Source: Candidatus Altimarinota bacterium
GTDB taxonomy: Bacteria > Patescibacteriota > Gracilibacteria > UBA4473
Length of the DNA: 38,987 nt
Assembly (NCBI GenBank): GCA_027028725.1
Contig: JALVIB010000017.1
Coordinates: forward strand, 1-38,987
Direction: 5' to 3'
In this document: positions 15,138 to 22,916 of the stretch, one piece after another
Position numbering within the stretch: the first letter of the stretch is position 1
How the letters are laid out: every line of letters begins with the position of its first letter
The notes under the pieces: generated by a model
The model's database searches: none
The model's input: only the letters and a program-made list of their open reading frames with translations
What the model was told of the DNA's origin: nothing
Made by a program: the position numbers and the translations under genes

Positions 15138-15286
15138 TTGTTATCTCGACCGACAAGTTGGGGATAAAAAAGTTAAAAAACAAGTTCGAACTTAGCACAG
15201 GATAAAAAAGTGTTTAAGTTCGAACTTAAGTTTTTTAAAGTAGCAAGATCTCTCCGCTCGTCGTGCCTCCTCGGTCGAGATGACAA
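15138..15286. mobile_element. MITE-like element with TTGTCATCTCGACCGA-type terminal inverted repeats
   Basis: Left end TTGTTATCTCGACCGA and right end TCGGTCGAGATGACAA are inverted repeats of 16 bp with one mismatch. Inside is the second copy of the paired palindromes (AAGTTCGAACTT at 15182-15193 and 15216-15227). There is no coding capacity. A related element with the same ends is at 27635-27747. Confidence 0.75.
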
Positions 15287-15307
15287 TAGGAAAAATCCCG
15301 CGAAAAT

Positions 15308-15883
15308 TTAACTATTCAAAATTTCATCAATAACTTTAAAGTCTTTTTCTGTTAAAAATGAAATATCTTTGAATACAAAGTCACCATAAATCTCTTCTGC
15401 TAAATTAGCTTTTTTCAATCTAAGCCAAACTTTTTTGGCTTGTCTGCTTGGAGAGTCTGATGACAAAGACTTGTATCCCAAACTTTTTATCGATAAAAAT
15501 ATGGCTAACTTTACATATGATAAAACACCAAGCCCCTTATTTATATATTCTTTCTTAATTTCTTCATTATTAAACACGCTTCTTGAGTCTGCTCCAAAAA
15601 ATCTGTTATATTCAATAGATCCTATAACTTCCCCTGCTTTACTGGATATTTCTAATTTACTATCTTCAATAGGACTGAATTTTACCTTTAATTTTTTTTC
15701 TCGTTTTAAAAAAAACAAGAGAGCTTTAATTATTTTTTCTTGTTCTTCTGTAAATTCACGATTTAAAGCTTGCTTAACTTTATTAAAAATTGGTTTCTCA
15801 ATTATTAATATTTCTTTCAAAGAAACTTCTGGTTCAAAACGATCATCTAAAATGTCTCTAAGTATTTGATCTAATATACTCAT
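15308..15883 (-). CDS. GNAT-like protein (tentative)
   Basis: A 191-aa AT-rich protein without CGCGGG motifs. The first half is helical and charged. Residues about 110-170 (KKEYINKGLGVLSYVKLAIFLSIKSLGYKSLSSDSPSRQAKKVWLRLKKANLAEE) match the order of a GNAT acetyl-CoA loop (NKGLG), long helix, strand, and the second helix where residues such as a-x-x-x-W-x-x-L-x-x are common in GNATs. Substrate unknown; the assignment rests on pattern only. Its ATG overlaps the TAA stop of the upstream DHH-family gene (TAATG at 15882-15885), so the two are translationally coupled. Confidence 0.5.
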   Translation of the reverse strand: MSILDQILRDILDDRFEPEVSLKEILIIEKPIFNKVKQALNREFTEEQEKIIKALLFFLKREKKLKVKFSPIEDSKLEISSKAGEVIGSIEYNRFFGADSRSVFNNEEIKKEYINKGLGVLSYVKLAIFLSIKSLGYKSLSSDSPSRQAKKVWLRLKKANLAEEIYGDFVFKDISFLTEKDFKVIDEILNS

Positions 15884-17178
15884 TATTTCATCGGGACAAT
15901 AAACGGGACTTCCGCTGGGGCGCTGGCGGATTTCTTTGGTGAAAATTTTCGACCGTCGCCATGGCTTTGGTCGACACGCGCGGCTTCAGCTTTTTGCTTT
16001 TCATATTCCGCGTAAATATCAACTTTGGTGATGTCCGTCCCCGTTGGAAGTCCTAAGCGAGATTCCTGAAAATCCGCGAATTTTCGTAAGACAACGGCTT
16101 GTACTTCCGCCACGGATTTTTTCGGAATAATGAAATTCACACCAAACGGCACCGAAATTAAATCAAAATCCGCTTCCAAATCCGAGAAATCAAAATCCTC
16201 CATTTCCGCGCGCAATTGCACGAGCGTGTGGTCGGGATATTCGATAAATCCCGCGAAAAAATCCGCGCCATTGGTGTGTCGCAAAAGTTCTTCTGCCCAC
16301 GAATCAATGTCGTCTGGAGTTGCCTCCGCTAATTCAAAATCAGATTGCGTCAAAGTTGTCCAAGCAAAACGATGTTGCGCATCAAGTTGCAAATTATTGA
16401 GCATTCGCCCCAAAACCTGCACATTTTCGCGGGATTTTCGTTTGAATAAATATTCAATGATTGTCGAATGATCTGCGCCCAAAACTTGCAATTCCGCGGC
16501 TAGCGAAAGCGATCGCGAAGAAGTTTTCGCTGATAAAAAGTTGTCGGTGCTGGCGGAAATTCCCGCGAAAAAAGCGTTAATGGCGTTTTTCTTCAAAGAT
16601 TTTTGAAGTGTCTCGTCTTCCATCACCAAATTCGCGATAATTTCCGAAACGGAAGACGCCGAAGCATTGATTAAATTCACATTTCCAAACATTTCGTTGG
16701 CGGGATTGTTGGAAATATTCAAAACCGTCGTATTGGAAAAAAGCGCGGTATTTTTCGCGAAAATTTCCCCGCAATCCTCCAAGGCATCAACACCAATGGT
16801 CACAATCAAATCAAATTTCCCGACATAATCCTCCACGGAAACCAAATCCCGCGAAATTTTGCCGTCTTCGTCAGTGACAAAAATGTGCAGTTTTCCATCG
16901 ACGATTTCGTAATTCAATCCGTTTTCATCGGCATTATAAATGGTAATCGCTACGCCTTTTCCGTCTTGCAAAGTCTTTTGGACGATCGCGTGGTTTTTGA
17001 GAAAACTTAATTTTTTGGAAACTTTCTCAGGCGATACAGCGGTCACTTCCTTCGATTCAGAAAGCAAACTTTCCAATCCCAGAAGCCCCGCCATATCGTC
17101 TAATTGCCAATTTTGGGAACCAACTAACAGAATTTTCGCGGAATTTCGGATTAATGAGATGGCTTTTTTGTTATTCAT
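15883..17178 (-). CDS. DHH-family phosphoesterase-like protein lacking catalytic residues
   Basis: The 431-aa protein follows the layout of NrnA/RecJ-like DHH phosphoesterases. Its first motif, ILLVGSQNWQLDDMAGLLG, stands where ILLxGHxNPDGDAIGS is usual, so the His and the DxD are gone. The second (LDLIVTIGVDALED) still resembles the D-motif strand. The DHH motif itself is replaced by ISNNPAN, followed by an intact ASASSVSEIIANL. FAGISASTDNF matches GIxxDTGxF, and the DHHA1 half ends with a GxN-like VPFGVNFIIPKKS rather than GGGHxxAAG. The fold is likely kept but metal binding is not. A Ser/Ala/Lys-rich tail follows. It is upstream partner of the coupled GNAT-like gene. Confidence 0.8.
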   Translation of the reverse strand: MNNKKAISLIRNSAKILLVGSQNWQLDDMAGLLGLESLLSESKEVTAVSPEKVSKKLSFLKNHAIVQKTLQDGKGVAITIYNADENGLNYEIVDGKLHIFVTDEDGKISRDLVSVEDYVGKFDLIVTIGVDALEDCGEIFAKNTALFSNTTVLNISNNPANEMFGNVNLINASASSVSEIIANLVMEDETLQKSLKKNAINAFFAGISASTDNFLSAKTSSRSLSLAAELQVLGADHSTIIEYLFKRKSRENVQVLGRMLNNLQLDAQHRFAWTTLTQSDFELAEATPDDIDSWAEELLRHTNGADFFAGFIEYPDHTLVQLRAEMEDFDFSDLEADFDLISVPFGVNFIIPKKSVAEVQAVVLRKFADFQESRLGLPTGTDITKVDIYAEYEKQKAEAARVDQSHGDGRKFSPKKSASAPAEVPFIVPMK

Positions 17179-17412
17179 GGTTTTGTGATAGAAATCCGCC
17201 CTTGATTTGAGCGAGAAATTATTTTACAACATAAAAAAATAAAAGTCAAATAAATTTCGCGGGATTTTTTTGCCCCCCTTGTAAGGGGGGAGCGGGGGGT
17301 TAATTTTTCGCGGGATTTTTTATATGGGCGATTACTAATCGCCCCTACTATTAACTATTAACTCTTAATTATTAACTAAAAAACTGTCCCTACTTGTAAA
17401 CTCGTGAACTTG
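17179..17412. repeat. Intergenic repeats
   Basis: Contains two CGCGGG motifs (17255, 17306), a CCCCCCTTGTAAGGGGGG palindrome (17273-17290) and a GGGCGATTACTAATCGCCC hairpin (17325-17343) of the family also at 20362. No gene. Confidence 0.75.
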
Positions 17413-18609
17413 TTAACTCGTTAACTTCCGATACTCCCTCAAACCAGCCTCAAAAATATCCATAGCTCGGCTTAATTTTTTTTCTTCCAAAACATAAGCT
17501 ATCCGAATTTCGTTTTTCCCCAAACCTTTAGTCGCATAAAATCCTTCCGCTGGTGCAAACATCACCGTTTCTCCATCTAAATTAAAGTCAGTTAACATCC
17601 ATTTCGCGAAATCTTCGGCATTCTCAATTGGCAATTCCGCCATGATATAAAAAGCTCCGCGGGGTTTTTGGCACTGCACACCCGGAATTTTCGCGAGTTT
17701 TTCAAAAACGATATCTCGCCGTTTTTTGTATTCGGCATTAACTTTTTCAAAATAAGAATGTGGTGTCTTATACAATTCCACCGCGCCCGCTTGTTCCAAA
17801 GTCGGCACACACAAACGGCTCTGGCAAAGTTTTAAAATATTCGCCATCAGTTCCTTATTTTTAGAAGCAATCGAGCCAATCCGCGCTCCGCAGGCACTAT
17901 ACCTTTTAGAAATACTATCAATGATAATCACGCGGTCGGAAATTCCCGCGAAATTTTCGCAACTCGTAAACTCAAATCCGTCGTAAACAAATTCCCGATA
18001 AACTTCGTCCGAAATTAAATACAAGTCGTGTTTTTTCGCCAAATCCGCCAAAACTTTCAATTCTTCATAACTATAAACTGCCCCGGTCGGATTTCCCGGA
18101 TTAGAAAATAAAATTGCTTTGGTTTTAGGTGTAATTAATTTTTCAATCTCTTTTTTCGCGGGAATTTTAAAACCGGTTTCCGGTAGAGTGGTTATAGGTT
18201 TAATGCTTATTCCGGCGATTTTTGCAATAGTGTTGTAATTTGTATAAAAAGGTTCCGGCACCAAGATTTCGTCTCCCGGTTCAGTTGTTGCCAACAAACT
18301 AAACAATAGAGCTTCACTTCCTCCGTTAGTGATTAAAATCTCATTTTCCGCGAAATTTATATTTTGTTTTTTGTAGTAATCAACAATCGCTTGGCGCAGG
18401 TTGGGACAGCCGTTAGAAATAGAATATCCAACAACTTTTTCATCAAAATTTTTAATCGCTCGCAAAAAATTAGGCGGAGTTTCAATATCCGGTTGCCCGA
18501 TATTTAAATGATAAACCTTAATTCCTTTTTTCTTGGCTTCATCAGCCAGAGGAATAAGTTTTCGCAAGGGAGATTCCTGCATTTCGATGACGCGAGCAGA
18601 AGTTTTCAT
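17413..18609 (-). CDS. Class I/II pyridoxal-phosphate aminotransferase
   Basis: A 398-aa fold-type I aminotransferase of the aspartate/aromatic group, transferring an amino group between an amino acid and a 2-oxoacid. Landmarks in order: LNIGQPDIETPP at the N-terminus; NGGSEALLFSLLA (phosphate-binding region); FSNPGNPTGAVYS (the Asn of NPGNPTG); ISDEVYREFVYDG (Asp to the pyridine nitrogen, Tyr to O3'); SISKRYSACGARIG with the Schiff-base lysine; and EIRIAYV (carboxylate-binding Arg). Substrate specificity cannot be read from the sequence. It is transcribed away from the structured region at 18657. Two cysteines sit near the active site (SACG). Confidence 0.93.
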   Translation of the reverse strand: MKTSARVIEMQESPLRKLIPLADEAKKKGIKVYHLNIGQPDIETPPNFLRAIKNFDEKVVGYSISNGCPNLRQAIVDYYKKQNINFAENEILITNGGSEALLFSLLATTEPGDEILVPEPFYTNYNTIAKIAGISIKPITTLPETGFKIPAKKEIEKLITPKTKAILFSNPGNPTGAVYSYEELKVLADLAKKHDLYLISDEVYREFVYDGFEFTSCENFAGISDRVIIIDSISKRYSACGARIGSIASKNKELMANILKLCQSRLCVPTLEQAGAVELYKTPHSYFEKVNAEYKKRRDIVFEKLAKIPGVQCQKPRGAFYIMAELPIENAEDFAKWMLTDFNLDGETVMFAPAEGFYATKGLGKNEIRIAYVLEEKKLSRAMDIFEAGLREYRKLTS

Positions 18610-18967
18610 TGCCCTAATTTTAAAGAAAAAAAGAAATAAGGAAAATTTACCGAGAATTTAAGGAAACTCTAATAAATAACGCAAAACAGAAAATTTCAAG
18701 ATTTTTGAGATAATTTTTTCAAGAAATTAATTTTCGTAGCGGGCTACGGAAATCACTATTTCGAGGGAAAATTAGCCAAAAAGATGAATTTTATTTTTGC
18801 GCCTGCCTAATTCCTTTATTGTGTAGAATTTTTATTTATCAGAGTTTTCTTAATTTCATTCTTTTTAAATCGGTATTAGTTTTATTTAGCCACTCATTCT
18901 TCGTGGAATAAAACTTAAATCGCGGGATTTTGATGACAAAACTAATTTTTTCCCTAAAATAACATTG
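18610..18967. ncRNA. Candidate structured RNA in the divergent intergenic region (about 18657-18854)
   Basis: A stretch of 358 bp between divergent genes without an ORF. Bases 18657-18679 and 18832-18854 are inverted repeats (20 of 23 positions match). Inside, CGCAAAA (18680-18686) pairs with TTTTGCG (18795-18801), and TTTTCGTAGC (18731-18740) pairs with GCTACGGAAA (18743-18752). Together they give a closed structure of about 198 nt, the size and overall shape of 6S-like regulators, but I see no sequence signature of 6S, RNase P, tmRNA or SRP RNA. The strand is unknown. The right end carries the promoter-like TAAAAT (18955-18960) ahead of the ATG at 18968. Confidence 0.4.
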
Positions 18968-19909
18968 ATGAAAGTATTAGAAGTAACAGATTTGTTCAAA
19001 AATAAGACAATTCAGATTGAGTTGCCGAAAGATGTGGAATTTAAGACCTATCAACTTGTTTTGCTAAATACCGGCAAAGAAAGGGTCGTCGGAAAGGTGA
19101 TAACTTTTTCACTGGATAAGAAAAATCCGATTTTGGATAAAGATTATAAATTTGAACGAGCTTTGACCGATGAAGAAATTAAAACTTGGAAAGAAAAAGT
19201 GGATAACTCTTTCGAGCGCGTCAAAGTGGCTCGTGAATTGGCGGAGCAAAACAAGTTGGATATTCATTTTTTCCAATCCCGCGAAGATTTTGATAGTCAG
19301 CAGTATTCGTTTTTCTTTACTTCCAAGGATAAAGTAGATTTCCGCGAATTATTGAAAGATATGGCGCGAACTTTCAAAAAACGGATTTACCTACAACGCG
19401 TTTCGGCGAACGATCGGCTCAAAATGGTCGGCGTTTACGATATCAGCGGGCGGTATAATGTGAATGATTTCGCGAAATTTTTTCCGGATCGTCCGACTAT
19501 GAATGTGGTGCGCGACCAAGGAATTATGATTCGCGGAAATAACCGCATTTTTGATTTTAGCGGGAAAATTAAAGGAAGTATGGTTTACGAAGTGGAACAT
19601 TACCGCGAAATGCGCCGTTATTTGCCACACATTAAGCAAAAAGTGAAGGTTAACGGACGCGAAGGAGTCGTTAGTGGGCTGGATATTTTGAACCAACGAG
19701 TCAAAATTAAGTTTAATGACGGCGTTTTTTCTGAACCTTTCCATGTTGATGAGGTGGAATTTGAAGGAAAAATAAAACGACCACCGGAAAAAAAGGAGGA
19801 AAATCCCGCCCTTCAACGAAGTTCAGGGCAAGCGAAAAAATTGCCGGACTCCGAAGAACTTTTAGCAGACGCGGAACTTACTGAATCACAACCGGTCAAA
19901 AACCACTAA
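18968..19909 (+). CDS. PSP1/RicT (YaaT)-like protein without the iron-sulfur cysteines
   Basis: A 313-aa protein with the PSP1 domain, shared with RicT (YaaT), part of a Bacillus complex acting on RNA maturation and phosphorelay. The recognisable parts are the N-terminal strand YQLVLLNTGKERVVGKVI, the YSFFFTSKDKVDFRELLKDMARTFKKRI core (the FTxxxRVDFRELVKDLAxxFxxRI signature) and a C-terminal barrel (KQKVKVNGREGVVSGLDILNQRVKIKF). In RicT, cysteines in GRPLCCSTF and GVCGRLMCC bind an Fe-S cluster; here these segments read GRYNVNDFAKFF and FSGKIKGSMV and the protein has no cysteine. A tail follows with a repeat-derived NPALQRSSGQAKK. The SMR gene begins 2 bp after the stop. ATG 18968 is preferred over the TTG before it. 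Confidence 0.78.
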   Translation: MKVLEVTDLFKNKTIQIELPKDVEFKTYQLVLLNTGKERVVGKVITFSLDKKNPILDKDYKFERALTDEEIKTWKEKVDNSFERVKVARELAEQNKLDIHFFQSREDFDSQQYSFFFTSKDKVDFRELLKDMARTFKKRIYLQRVSANDRLKMVGVYDISGRYNVNDFAKFFPDRPTMNVVRDQGIMIRGNNRIFDFSGKIKGSMVYEVEHYREMRRYLPHIKQKVKVNGREGVVSGLDILNQRVKIKFNDGVFSEPFHVDEVEFEGKIKRPPEKKEENPALQRSSGQAKKLPDSEELLADAELTESQPVKNH

Positions 19910-19911
19910 AA

Positions 19912-20226
19912 ATGTTCTGGATTTACTTTTTGCTGACGATGTTTATGGATTTAGCGTCAATGTTTTTCGCGAAAAAATATGTTTTGACGCATAATTATCT
20001 TTGGTTAATCGCGACGATTATCGGATTTATGATAATGGGATTTCTGATGATCGCCATGATGAAATTCAAAGGCGCGGCGATTGTTAATATTCTTTGGTCA
20101 GGGGGAATTGCGATTGGGAGCGTCCTTTTGGGATACTATTATTTCCACGAAAAACTGACTTTTTTGCAGTTAGTCGGAATTTTTATCGTAATTGTGGGGA
20201 TGATTTTTATTGAGCTTTTTAAATAA
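19912..20226 (+). CDS. Small multidrug resistance (SMR)-family membrane protein
   Basis: A 104-aa protein with four transmembrane helices, the size of EmrE. The first helix carries an acidic residue at the place of EmrE Glu14, but as Asp13 (FLLTMFMDLASMFFAKK). Helix 3 has the family ILWSGGIAIGSVLLGYYYFHEKL with the conserved Trp-Ser-Gly, and helix 4 VGIFIVIVGMIFIEL. In EmrE a Glu-to-Asp change at this position lowers the carboxylate pKa and weakens transport, so activity may differ. The N-terminal GxxxAExxxT pattern is not kept. It begins 2 bp after the PSP1-like gene, so they form an operon. Substrate unknown. Confidence 0.72.
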   Translation: MFWIYFLLTMFMDLASMFFAKKYVLTHNYLWLIATIIGFMIMGFLMIAMMKFKGAAIVNILWSGGIAIGSVLLGYYYFHEKLTFLQLVGIFIVIVGMIFIELFK

Positions 20227-20518
20227 CCCCCTCGCACCCTTGTCAGGGGGGAAATTTTCGCGGGATATTTCACGGAAGAATAGAAGAAATTTAGAGGTCA
20301 GAAGAAAGTAGGGGACGGTTTCAAACCGTTCCTACCAAAACATTTTATTTTTTGTGATGTTTGTAGGGGCGATCCCTTGTGGTCGCCCAATAATTTGAAT
20401 TACATTTTTTGGACACCCATAAAGGGCGTCCCTACAATTTTTCGTAAAATCCCGCGAAATTTCCCTTCCACTTGTTGTCAAAATAAATAGAATGTGGATG
20501 ATTTTTAATAAATTTTTG
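20227..20518. repeat. Intergenic array of hairpin repeats
   Basis: In order: CCCCCTCG...CAGGGGGG unit (20228-20251), CGCGGG motif (20257), GTAGGGGACGGTTT-CAAACCGTTCCTAC hairpin (20308-20335), GTAGGGGCGA...TCGCCC hairpin (20362-20388), GGACACCC...GGGCGTCCCTAC hairpin (20411-20435), CGCGGG motif (20448). The GTAGGG/CCCTAC ends are shared by hairpins at 10065, 17325 and 35276. No gene. The purB start follows with an AT-rich tract (TAATAA, 20506-20511). Confidence 0.8.
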
Positions 20519-21856
20519 ATGACTTACCCACTTTCCCCACTCGACGGACGATACGCTGAAAAAGTAAAAGCAGTCGCCCATATTTTTTCTGAATTCGGTC
20601 TAGCGCGCGCACGGACAAAAGTAGAAATTTCCTGGCTGATGTTTTTGTCCGCCGAAGGAATTGCACCAAAAATTTCGCGGGAAACTACGGCAGAACTAAT
20701 GGATTTGTTCAAAAACTTTTCCGACGAAGACTTTTCCGAAATCAAGAAAATAGAGCAAAAAACAAACCACGATGTCAAAGCGGTGGAAATTTTTCTGCAA
20801 GGATTTGTGCCGAAAGAATTGTGGTCGTGGATTCACTTTGGTTGCACTTCTGAAGACATCAATTCCACTTCTTACGCGCTGATGTTGCAACAAGGAACAA
20901 CCGAATTGAAAAAATTTATCTTGGAAATTACTGCGGATTTACGGAAAAAATCCGCCGACTGGAAAAATGTCGCGATGCTTTCGCGGACACACGGACAAAC
21001 CGCCACACCAACAACTTTGGGGAAAGAGTTTTGCGTGTTTCTGATGCGGACTGAAAAAGTTTTGAAAAAATTGGAATCAGTGGAATTTCCCGCGAAATTT
21101 GCGGGAGCAACCGGAAATTTTGCCGCACACAAAGTCGCTTTTCCGGATAAAAACTGGCCAGAATTATCACGAAAATTCATTGAGGAGAGACTTGGACTGA
21201 CTTGGAATGGGATGACGACACAAATTGAACCGCATGATAATCAAGCGGAATTATTGAACGAAATTTCGCGGCTTTCAACGATTTGGATTGATTTGTGTCG
21301 CGATATTTGGGGCTACATTTCACTCGGATATTTCGGGCAAAAAACAGTCGCGGGCGAAGTTGGATCATCAACAATGCCTCACAAAGTGAATCCGATTGAT
21401 TTTGAGAACGCCGAAGGAAACTTGAAACTGGCACGAGGAATTGCGCGAACTTTGAGCGACGAATTGCCAATTTCTCGCTGGCAACGAGATTTAACAGACT
21501 CAACTTTGCAAAGAAATTTAGGGCTGGTTTTTGGTCATTTTTTACTCGCTGGGAAGTCTTTGAAAAAAGGGTTAGGGAAATTAGAACTGCGCGAAGACAA
21601 AATTTCGCGGGATTTACAAAATGCTCCCGAAGTGCTGACCGAAGCGGTACAAACCGTTATGCGTGCACACGGACACGCCGATGCTTACGATCAATTGAAG
21701 GCATTTTCTCGCGGAAAAGCCTTATCTTTGGAAGAAATCCGCGAATTTATCACGCAGACAGATTTACCGAATGAGGTTAAAGAAAATCTCGCGAAATTAA
21801 CTCCCGAAACTTATACCGGATATTCCGCGGAATTGGTGGATTTGTTTTTGAAGTAA
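20519..21856 (+). CDS. purB: Adenylosuccinate lyase
   Basis: Fumarase/aspartase-superfamily lyase of purine synthesis, cleaving adenylosuccinate to AMP and SAICAR to AICAR, both releasing fumarate; 445 aa. Landmarks: N-terminal MTYPLSPLDGRY, the conserved HFGCTSEDINSTSYALML, SRTHGQTATPTTLGKE, and the signature GSSTMPHKVNPIDFENAEGN. The QRDLTDSTLQRN segment is that of the PurB group closest to E. coli. The start MTYPLSPLDGRY fits the family; an ATG at 20492 lies 27 bp upstream but would add residues the family lacks. CGCGGG motifs are read as SRE, PAKFA and SRDL. It is a single gene; no other purine gene is in the window. Confidence 0.96.
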   Translation: MTYPLSPLDGRYAEKVKAVAHIFSEFGLARARTKVEISWLMFLSAEGIAPKISRETTAELMDLFKNFSDEDFSEIKKIEQKTNHDVKAVEIFLQGFVPKELWSWIHFGCTSEDINSTSYALMLQQGTTELKKFILEITADLRKKSADWKNVAMLSRTHGQTATPTTLGKEFCVFLMRTEKVLKKLESVEFPAKFAGATGNFAAHKVAFPDKNWPELSRKFIEERLGLTWNGMTTQIEPHDNQAELLNEISRLSTIWIDLCRDIWGYISLGYFGQKTVAGEVGSSTMPHKVNPIDFENAEGNLKLARGIARTLSDELPISRWQRDLTDSTLQRNLGLVFGHFLLAGKSLKKGLGKLELREDKISRDLQNAPEVLTEAVQTVMRAHGHADAYDQLKAFSRGKALSLEEIREFITQTDLPNEVKENLAKLTPETYTGYSAELVDLFLK

Positions 21857-21872
21857 AATCCCGCGAAAATTT

Positions 21873-22385
21873 TCACCGCAAGGCATATAAGGCAATCCCC
21901 GTGGCGATGGAAACATTGAGCGAAGTTTTTTGTCCATACATCGGGATTTCTAAATGTAAATCACATTTGTCCAAAGTTTCTTCGGACACTCCCGTCACCT
22001 CGTTCCCTAGAATAAGCGCCATTTTTTCGATTCCTGAAACATTTTCCGTAAAAATTTCGCGGGATTTTGGTGTCTGTTCCAAGGCCACAATTTGGAAACC
22101 ATCTGCTTTTAATTTATCTAAAAGTTCAGCAATGTTCTCAACTTTTTCCCATTCAATAAAGTCTTCCGCGCCCAAGGAAACCTTTTCAATTCTACGATCT
22201 GGGGGACAACCTGTGTAGCCACATAAAAAAACTTTGTTCCAGCCGGCTCCGTCCGCTGTCCGAAAAACAGATCCAACATTATGCAAAGAACGCAGGTTCT
22301 CCAAAATAACCACTCGTTTTTTCGCGGGATTTTTACTCCCTCTCCCCCGGGGAGAGGGTTGGGGTGAGGGCTTAATAAAATTCAT
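21873..22385 (-). CDS. SpoU/TrmH-family RNA 2'-O-methyltransferase
   Basis: An S-adenosylmethionine-dependent, trefoil-knot (SPOUT) RNA methyltransferase of 170 aa. Motif 1 (VVILENLRSLHNVGSVFRTADG) is complete with the catalytic Arg; motif 2 reads ALILGNEVTGVS; motif 3 IPMYGQKTSLNVSIATGIALYAL holds the knot and SAM site. There is no N-terminal substrate-binding domain. The first 20 residues after MNFIK are two repeats: PSPQPSPRGRG (palindromic family, reverse orientation, at 22334-22372) and NPAKK (CGCGGG motif). The preferred ATG (22385) is 6 bp downstream of the rpmB stop; a TTG at 22391 is possible. Target RNA unknown. It follows rpmB in one operon. Confidence 0.9.
   Translation of the reverse strand: MNFIKPSPQPSPRGRGSKNPAKKRVVILENLRSLHNVGSVFRTADGAGWNKVFLCGYTGCPPDRRIEKVSLGAEDFIEWEKVENIAELLDKLKADGFQIVALEQTPKSREIFTENVSGIEKMALILGNEVTGVSEETLDKCDLHLEIPMYGQKTSLNVSIATGIALYALR
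22334..22372. repeat. Palindromic element in frame at the SpoU N-terminus
   Basis: Reverse copy of the family with centre CTCTCCCCCGGGGAGAG and the tail GGGTTGGGGTGAGGG. It is followed in the coding direction by a CGCGGG motif. Confidence 0.85.
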
Positions 22386-22391
22386 TGCCAA

Positions 22392-22796
22392 TTATTCTTC
22401 GGTTTCTTTTTTCTCTGTGTCGAAAGTTGCGGCTTTTTCTAGTTTTGCCGCTTCCTCAGCTGCCGCCAGTTCTTTCTTTTGTTTCGGAGTAAGTTTAATT
22501 TTATGAACTCGTCCTTTCTCTTTATTTGTAGTGTGTTGCGGATTGTGTCCGGCTAGTTTAGCTTTTTCCGCAGCTTTCTCGGCAGTTGTTTTAAACCCCG
22601 CTTTTTTCGCGAGTTTTTTCAAAGTCTTAATAGCTTTCGCTGATAATCGCATTCTTTCCACTCGTCCGGTTTCCGGATTCCACATTTTTTTCCAGAACAA
22701 ATTTGGACGGAAAGTTCGTTTAGTTGCTTTCAATGAAAAGGGACGATTTTGTCCGCTAGTTGTCTTTTTTCCGGTATGTTGACAGACTCGAGCCAT
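22392..22796 (-). CDS. rpmB: Ribosomal protein bL28 with long charged C-terminal extension
   Basis: Large-subunit protein bL28. The start MARVCQHTGKKTTSGQNRPF matches the family (cysteine and TGK) and places the ATG at 22796; longer frames upstream are unlikely. The core runs to about residue 62 (SAKAIKTLKKLAK). bL28 is normally about 60-80 aa, but this protein has 134, the extra part being Ala/Lys/Glu-rich (AAEKAAEKAKLAG ... LAAAEEAAKLEKA) and probably helical. The extension is within the same frame and free of the iterated repeats, so it is not a repeat insertion. The SpoU methyltransferase gene follows directly. Confidence 0.92.
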   Translation of the reverse strand: MARVCQHTGKKTTSGQNRPFSLKATKRTFRPNLFWKKMWNPETGRVERMRLSAKAIKTLKKLAKKAGFKTTAEKAAEKAKLAGHNPQHTTNKEKGRVHKIKLTPKQKKELAAAEEAAKLEKAATFDTEKKETEE

Positions 22797-22916
22797 TTTA
22801 AAATATGTATTAAATCGGCGCGATGTTATGAAATTTTTTTGTTTGGTCAAGTTTTTCTACTTAGATTCTAAAAAGAACCGCAACAAAAGTGAAAAAATTT
22901 ATAAACTTTTGTTGAA

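Noticed and set aside
18657..18854. Naming the structured region as 6S, tmRNA, RNase P or SRP RNA
   Set aside because: None of the family signatures that I can recognise is present; size and overall shape alone are not enough.
20492..20518. Upstream ATG at 20492 as the purB start
   Set aside because: It would add nine residues not found in the family; MTYPLSPLDGRY matches the normal N-terminus.
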